Assembly: GCA_023406895.1 (NCBI GenBank)
Contig: JAEXTV010000007.1
Span: 135,168-199,167, forward strand
Direction of reading: 5' to 3'
Length of the DNA stretch: 64,000 nucleotides
Source of the DNA: Bacillota bacterium
GTDB taxonomy: Bacteria > Bacillota > Clostridia > Christensenellales > SZUA-584
The translations under genes and the position numbers were made by a program. Shown one piece after another: positions 60,396 through 64,000 of this stretch. Each line of letters opens with the position of its first letter. Position 1 is the stretch's first letter. The notes under the pieces were generated by a model. That model did not search any database and was not told the DNA's origin. It worked only from the letters and a program-made list of their open reading frames with translations.

Positions 60396-60881
60396 GTGCT
60401 CATTGATACGGACCGTTTCGGTACTTTTGACACCAAGGACAGCAAGCTGATCGAATTTCCGCAGGGGCTGCCGGGCTTTGAAGACCTGCACAATTTCATT
60501 ATTCTTGAAGTGGGGCAGACAAAGCCGATTTACTGGCTTCAGTCCACAGAGAACAAGTATATTGCGCTGCCGGTGATCCTCACATTTGAAATTCTTGACG
60601 ATTACTACATCGACATCCGTGACAACGAACTCGAAGAGCTTTTTGTGGAGAGCCAGAACGACCTGCTCATTATGAACGTGGTGGTGATTCCCAACCCGAT
60701 TGAAAAGATGACGGTGAACCTCGCCGCACCCATTGTGATTAACGCGGTGAAAGGGATTGGCAAGCAGATTATCGTGGATGCCAAAACAATGCCGATACGC
60801 ATGCCGATATACGAAGCCATTATGAAGAACATAGCCAAGGAGGGCGAGAATAATGCTGGTGCTGTCGAGAAAAACGGGTGA
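60396..60881 (+). CDS. fliW: Flagellar assembly factor FliW
   Basis: The 161-residue protein matches FliW: EFPQGLPGFEDLHNFII, QSTENKYIALPVI and VNLAAPIVINAVKGIGKQII. FliW binds flagellin or CsrA; when flagellin is low, it sequesters CsrA so that flagellin mRNA can be translated. It starts with GTG behind GGAGGGC. Its end overlaps the csrA start by 29 bases, a tight coupling that matches its role. Confidence 0.95.
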   Translation: MLIDTDRFGTFDTKDSKLIEFPQGLPGFEDLHNFIILEVGQTKPIYWLQSTENKYIALPVILTFEILDDYYIDIRDNELEELFVESQNDLLIMNVVVIPNPIEKMTVNLAAPIVINAVKGIGKQIIVDAKTMPIRMPIYEAIMKNIAKEGENNAGAVEKNG

Positions 60882-61059
60882 GGGAATTGCGCTTGACCAG
60901 AACATTGAAATTGAAGTGCTGGCGATAGAGGGAGACCGCGTCCGCATTGGCATTAAGGCCCCCAAAGAGATGCGCATATTCCGCAAGGAGCTGCTCGTGG
61001 AAACGATTGATCTTAACCGCGAGGCCTCGAAAACGCCCGCCATATCGTTCACTAAATAA
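60853..61059 (+). CDS. csrA: Carbon storage regulator CsrA
   Basis: A 68-residue RNA-binding protein with the conserved MLVLSRKTGEGI start, IRVRIGIKAP-type core (DRVRIGIKAPKEM) and Arg44 in RIFRKEL, which contacts the GGA of target RNAs. It starts inside fliW with AAGGAGGGCG upstream. Its likely target is the flagellin leader at 62703-62805, where GGA motifs lie beside the ribosome binding site. It is the last gene of the flagellar series. Confidence 0.95.
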   Translation: MLVLSRKTGEGIALDQNIEIEVLAIEGDRVRIGIKAPKEMRIFRKELLVETIDLNREASKTPAISFTK

Positions 61060-61074
61060 TCCGCAATCATCACG

Positions 61075-61100
61075 GAGCCCAAGGATATGGGCTCTTTTTT
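61075..61100 (+). terminator. Intrinsic terminator of the flagellar operon
   Basis: A 7-bp stem GAGCCCA with TGGGCTC and a run of six T, 16 bases after csrA. Confidence 0.8.
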
Positions 61101-61137
61101 GTTTATCCAGATTCGTGGCAGTGGGCTGGCACGCTGC

Positions 61138-61197
61138 TTTTGCTGTCATGCGGAAGGCGTGGCACAAAGCGACTGCGAAGCGGAATAGCATCCCCTG
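61138..61197. repeat. Repeat copy 1 (REP-like, 60 bp)
   Basis: TTTTGCTGTCATGCGGAAGGCGTGGCACAAAGCGACTGCGAAGCGGAATAGCATCCC in outline; it has a diverged copy at 61291-61350 in the same orientation. Such GTCATGC...GAAGC...GCATCC strings are common extragenic repeats in Clostridia. Confidence 0.5.
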
Positions 61198-61212
61198 ATT
61201 ATTGCGCTGCTT

Positions 61213-61262
61213 TACTCAATCCTCAGTCAGCTGACGCTGACAGCTCCTTTCCAAAGGAGCCT
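61213..61262. repeat. Interspersed repeat R5 (half element)
   Basis: CCTCAGTCAGCTGACGCTGACAGCTCC followed by AAGGAGCC matches the right half of R4 and part of R3. It lies between the two copies of the 60-bp repeat. Confidence 0.5.
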
Positions 61263-61290
61263 CTTGCTATTGTCGCTGCTCTAAATATAC

Positions 61291-61350
61291 TTTTGCGGTC
61301 ACGCTGAGAGGCGTGAAACAAAGTGGCTATGAAGTGGAAAAGCATCCAAT
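61291..61350. repeat. Repeat copy 2 (REP-like, 60 bp)
   Basis: A diverged copy of 61138-61197 (GGTCACGCTGAGAGGCGTGAAACAAAGTGGC and so on). No gene is seen in the whole gap 61101-61487. Confidence 0.5.
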
Positions 61351-61487
61351 GGTTTATGTGCTGAGAACGCTGCTTTTCGCAGTCGCAACCAGCTTATGCT
61401 GATAGTTCCTCGTATAATACGGAGCGTGTGCGCTTGGAAACGCGCTCCTGCAAACTTCGCGAAATTGATATCTGTATCTCAACAAAT

Positions 61488-61515
61488 ACAAAAGCCGCCG
61501 GATGTTCCGGCGGCT
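61488..61515 (-). terminator. Intrinsic terminator of the first flagellin gene
   Basis: A 10-bp stem AGCCGCCGGA with TCCGGCGGCT (61493-61502 with 61506-61515), followed on the minus strand by a T-rich tail. It lies 27 bases after the stop codon. Confidence 0.8.
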
Positions 61516-61541
61516 GATTGGTTAACGTTTGCGGATAAGCC

Positions 61542-62702
61542 TTACTGTTTAAGCAGCGAGAGCACGTTCTGCGGTGCGGAGTTCGCCTGAGCCAACATGG
61601 CCGTTGCGGCCTGAACCAGTATGTTCTGTGTGGTGAACTCGGTCATCTGCTTGGCCATGTCGATGTCGCGAATGCGGCTTTCGGCAGCCTGCAGGTTCTC
61701 GGCCGATGTGTCGAGGTTGTTGATCTTGTGCTCGAGACGGTTCTGGATAGCACCGAGCTCTGAACGCTGTGTGGATACCATATTGATGGCCGTCTGCACT
61801 GTGGAAATGGCAACTCTCGCGCCGTCACGAGAACTGATATCAAGCGTGGACAGAGCCAAACTGGAAGTTGTCATCGAGGCGATCGAAATATCGAGCGTTT
61901 CGCCCGCATTCGCACCCGTCTGGATCTTGGCAGAACCGGCTGTTGCGGTGAAATCGAGTGTGTTAAGCGCTGCAATACCAACACCAGCTGCAACCGTGTA
62001 ACCGCTGGCTTTCTCGATAGTGAGCGTACCGAGCTCCTGCCCTGCAACGGTACCTGTTCCGACAAGCTGGAACGTCAGCGTGCCGGCACCATCGGCATCC
62101 TGCACGCCTGTTGCAGTATATGTGTTGCCGCCAGTCGTCATTGAGGCGGAAATCGTGTTGCCGGCGCCTTGAGTAAAGGTGATTGAACCGCTCGCGGTGA
62201 ATCCGCTGAACTTGATGTTCAGAAGACCATTGCTACCTTCTTTCAGTTCGGATGCGGCATCGATGGTGTATTTTGTGCCGAAAGAGCCGTTGAGCAGCTT
62301 CTTGTTGTTGAAGGTGGTCTTGTTGGCGATGTCGTCGATTTCGCTGCGGAGCGCAGAGAACTCAGACTGTAACGCTTCACGGTCTACATCGTCTTCGTTC
62401 GTGTCGGAAGCTGACTGAACAGCCAGCTCGTTTATACGCTGGAGTATGGAGTGGGTTTCTGTGAGCGCGCCTTCAGCGGTCTGCACAAGCGAGATCGCGT
62501 CGTTGCTGTTCTTGGAAGCCATGTTGAGGCCGCGAATCTGGGCTCTCATTTTTTCGGAAATCGCAAGACCGGCAGCGTCGTCACCGGCGCGGTTGATCTT
62601 GGAGCCCGAAGACAGTCTCTCTGTCGATTTGGCAACACGGTTATTGTTAGTCGCGTACTGACGGTGTGTGTTCATCGCCATAATGTTATTATTAATTCTC
62701 AT
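61542..62702 (-). CDS. hag: Flagellin (first copy)
   Basis: A 386-residue filament subunit. The N-terminal MRINNNIMAMNTHRQYATNN and STERLSSGSKINRAGDDAAGLAISEKMRAQ and the C-terminal SRIRDIDMAKQMTEFTTQNIL mark the conserved D0/D1 helices. The middle (about 155-270) is a variable beta-rich surface domain. GGAGG lies 12 nt before the ATG. It is transcribed toward the flagellar operon from a sigma-D promoter at 62806-62832. It probably forms most of the filament with its neighbour. Confidence 0.96.
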   Translation of the reverse strand: MRINNNIMAMNTHRQYATNNNRVAKSTERLSSGSKINRAGDDAAGLAISEKMRAQIRGLNMASKNSNDAISLVQTAEGALTETHSILQRINELAVQSASDTNEDDVDREALQSEFSALRSEIDDIANKTTFNNKKLLNGSFGTKYTIDAASELKEGSNGLLNIKFSGFTASGSITFTQGAGNTISASMTTGGNTYTATGVQDADGAGTLTFQLVGTGTVAGQELGTLTIEKASGYTVAAGVGIAALNTLDFTATAGSAKIQTGANAGETLDISIASMTTSSLALSTLDISSRDGARVAISTVQTAINMVSTQRSELGAIQNRLEHKINNLDTSAENLQAAESRIRDIDMAKQMTEFTTQNILVQAATAMLAQANSAPQNVLSLLKQ

Positions 62703-62714
62703 ATTTATTAATTT

Positions 62715-62751
62715 CCTCCATGATAACGATTATTGAGGCGTCCGTGTCCTT
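62715..62751 (-). promoter_or_regulatory. Possible CsrA binding sites in the flagellin leader
   Basis: On the minus strand AAGGACACGGACG (62739-62751 region) has two GGA motifs, and the ribosome binding site at 62715-62719 (GGAGG) has another, about 22 nt apart. The hag leader of Bacillus has a similar pair, BS1 and BS2, that bind one CsrA dimer. Confidence 0.4.
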
Positions 62752-62805
62752 CAAGATTCATTGCCACAGACGGCAAAGAATTAACACGGTATCTTTACAC
62801 TTGTT

Positions 62806-62832
62806 ATATCGTCAAATTCATGCAAAACTTTA
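62806..62832 (-). promoter_or_regulatory. Sigma-D promoter of the first flagellin gene
   Basis: On the minus strand TAAA (62829-62832), 15 bases, GACGATAT (62806-62813); consensus TAAA-N15-GCCGATAT. The expected leader is about 95 nt. Confidence 0.75.
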
Positions 62833-62891
62833 CATAATAATTCTTGTATTCAGAAAGTAAAACAAAAGAATGAATCCCGTGAAATACGAAC

Positions 62892-62915
62892 AGCCGCCGG
62901 GATATCCCGGCGGCT
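62892..62915 (-). terminator. Terminator hairpin of the second flagellin gene
   Basis: A perfect 12-bp palindrome AGCCGCCGGGAT/ATCCCGGCGGCT, with a weak T tract. Its sequence is close to the terminator of the first flagellin, consistent with duplication of the whole gene unit. Confidence 0.65.
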
Positions 62916-62960
62916 GATTCTGGCGCCTTGGTATTGAGCCCGAAGGCCCGGTTAACGGAA

Positions 62961-64000
62961 TTACTTAAGCAGCGAAAGCACGTTCTGCGGCGCAGAGTTC
63001 GCCTGAGCCAACATCGCCGTTGCGGCCTGAACAAGTATGTTCTGTGTGGTGAACTCAGTCATCTGCTTGGCCATGTCGATGTCGCGGATGCGGCTTTCGG
63101 CAGCCTGCAGGTTCTCGGCCGATGTGTCGAGGTTGTTGATCTTGTGCTCGAGACGGTTCTGGATAGCACCGAGCTCGGAACGCTGTGTGGACACTGTATT
63201 GATGGCCGACTGCACTGTGGAAATGGCAGTCTTTGCACCATCACGGGAATTGATATTCAGCGTGGACAGAGCCAAACTGGCAGACGTCATTGAGCTGATG
63301 GAGATGTCGAGCGTTTCGCCCGCATTGGCACCCGTCTGGATCTTTGCAGAACCGGCCGTCGCGGTGAATGCGAGAGTATCAAGTGCAGCATCATATGCGA
63401 TACCGGCAGCAACCGTATAACTGCTGGCTTTCTCGATTGTAATGGTGCCAAGTTCCTGACCCTCAGCAGGCTCACCAGCTGCTCCGACAAACTGGAACGT
63501 CAGCGTGCCTGTACCGTCGGCATCCTGAGCGGTTGCCACATAATCGCTGCCACCAACAGTGATCGAAGCGGTAATGACGTCATCTGCGTCAATCGCAAAT
63601 GTTACTGAACCGCTCGCGGTGAATCCACTGAACTTGATGTTCAGAAGACCATCGCTACCTTCTTTCAATTCAGATCCGGCATCGATGGTGTATTTTGTGC
63701 CGAAAGAACCGTTGAGCAGCTTCTTGTTGTTGAAGGTGGTCTTGTTGGCGATGTCGTCAATTTCGCTGCGGAGCGCAGAAAACTCAGACTGTAACGCTTC
63801 ACGGTCTACATCGTCTTCGTTCGTGTCGGAAGCCGACTGCACAGCCAGCTCGTTCATACGCTGGAGAATGGAATGGGTTTCTGTGAGCGCGCCTTCAGCG
63901 GTCTGCACGAGCGAGATCGCGTCGCTGCTGTTCTTGGAAGCCATGTTGAGGCCGCGGATCTGGGCTCTCATTTTTTCGGAGATCGCAAGACCGGCAGCGT
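62961..64000 (-). CDS. Flagellin (second copy, 5' end beyond the window)
   Basis: The last 346 residues of a second flagellin; translation runs off the window end in the conserved AGLAISEK part of the N-terminal helix. The D1 and D0 regions are almost the same as in the first copy, while the central region (about 150 residues) differs: for example AIDADDVITASITVGGSDY versus QGAGNTISASMTTGGNTY. Identity rises again from the TAGSAKIQTGANAGETLDIS segment on. Its promoter is not in the window. Whether it is made with the first copy or alternates with it cannot be said. Confidence 0.93.
   Translation of the reverse strand, partial: AAGLAISEKMRAQIRGLNMASKNSSDAISLVQTAEGALTETHSILQRMNELAVQSASDTNEDDVDREALQSEFSALRSEIDDIANKTTFNNKKLLNGSFGTKYTIDAGSELKEGSDGLLNIKFSGFTASGSVTFAIDADDVITASITVGGSDYVATAQDADGTGTLTFQFVGAAGEPAEGQELGTITIEKASSYTVAAGIAYDAALDTLAFTATAGSAKIQTGANAGETLDISISSMTSASLALSTLNINSRDGAKTAISTVQSAINTVSTQRSELGAIQNRLEHKINNLDTSAENLQAAESRIRDIDMAKQMTEFTTQNILVQAATAMLAQANSAPQNVLSLLK

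Overview
The window looks like a chromosome segment of a motile, spore-forming member of the Clostridia, roughly half G+C. The evidence is the Gram-positive fla/che gene order (flhF-flhG-YcgR-sigD-SwrB-like, then yvyF-flgM-flgN-flgK-flgL-fliW-csrA), a spoVT-type AbrB regulator, AddAB rather than RecBCD, CheC/CheD in the chemotaxis set and strong AGGAGG ribosome binding sites. No rRNA, tRNA, CRISPR array, prophage or transposase gene was found.

1-5.5 kb: a five-gene operon for a split, archaeal-type glutamate synthase (glutaminase, FMN/Fe-S synthase core, four-cluster ferredoxin, FAD/NAD(P) oxidoreductase, GXGXG subunit). It has a good promoter and a structured, possibly attenuating leader, and ends in a clear terminator. 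5.5-10 kb: an AT-rich island with an orphan TIR-like (CAP12/Pycsar-effector family) gene, a yqeY gene, a stand-alone c-di-GMP-I riboswitch RNA with its own promoter and no evident gene, a family of small zinc-ribbon membrane proteins including a 5'-truncated remnant, and a J-domain protein with a degenerate GGDEF domain. 10-30 kb: mixed housekeeping genes: an Aquifex-type aconitase in an operon with two half-size chromate transporters, spoVT, a VOC protein, TspO, a DUF3298 protein, an M29 aminopeptidase with a family 2 glycosyltransferase, a 584-residue protein of unknown function, addB-addA and a YbjQ protein. MITE-like repeats lie between several of these.

30-61 kb: the motility region. A leftward cheC-cheD-cheY-cheA-HD-GYP operon diverges from a rightward series of some 34 genes running from a fliK-like gene to csrA. 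The series contains the late and cap genes (fliD, fliS), cheW/cheR/cheB, rod genes, the export gate fliOPQR-flhB-flhA, the placement proteins FlhF/FlhG, a PilZ brake, sigma-D and its anti-sigma FlgM, hook-filament junction proteins and the CsrA/FliW switch. The block fliF-fliG-fliH-fliI-fliJ-flgD-flgE-fliL-fliM-fliN, normally between fliE and fliO, is absent here. 61.5-64 kb: two tandem leftward flagellin genes, the second cut by the window edge; the first has a sigma-D promoter and a GGA-rich leader suited to CsrA control.

Functionally, c-di-GMP is a recurring thread: an HD-GYP phosphodiesterase inside the chemotaxis operon, a PilZ brake with intact ligand motifs, a degenerate GGDEF protein and an orphan c-di-GMP riboswitch. 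No intact diguanylate cyclase is present in the window. All calls come from reading the sequence and recalling family motifs; no database search was run.
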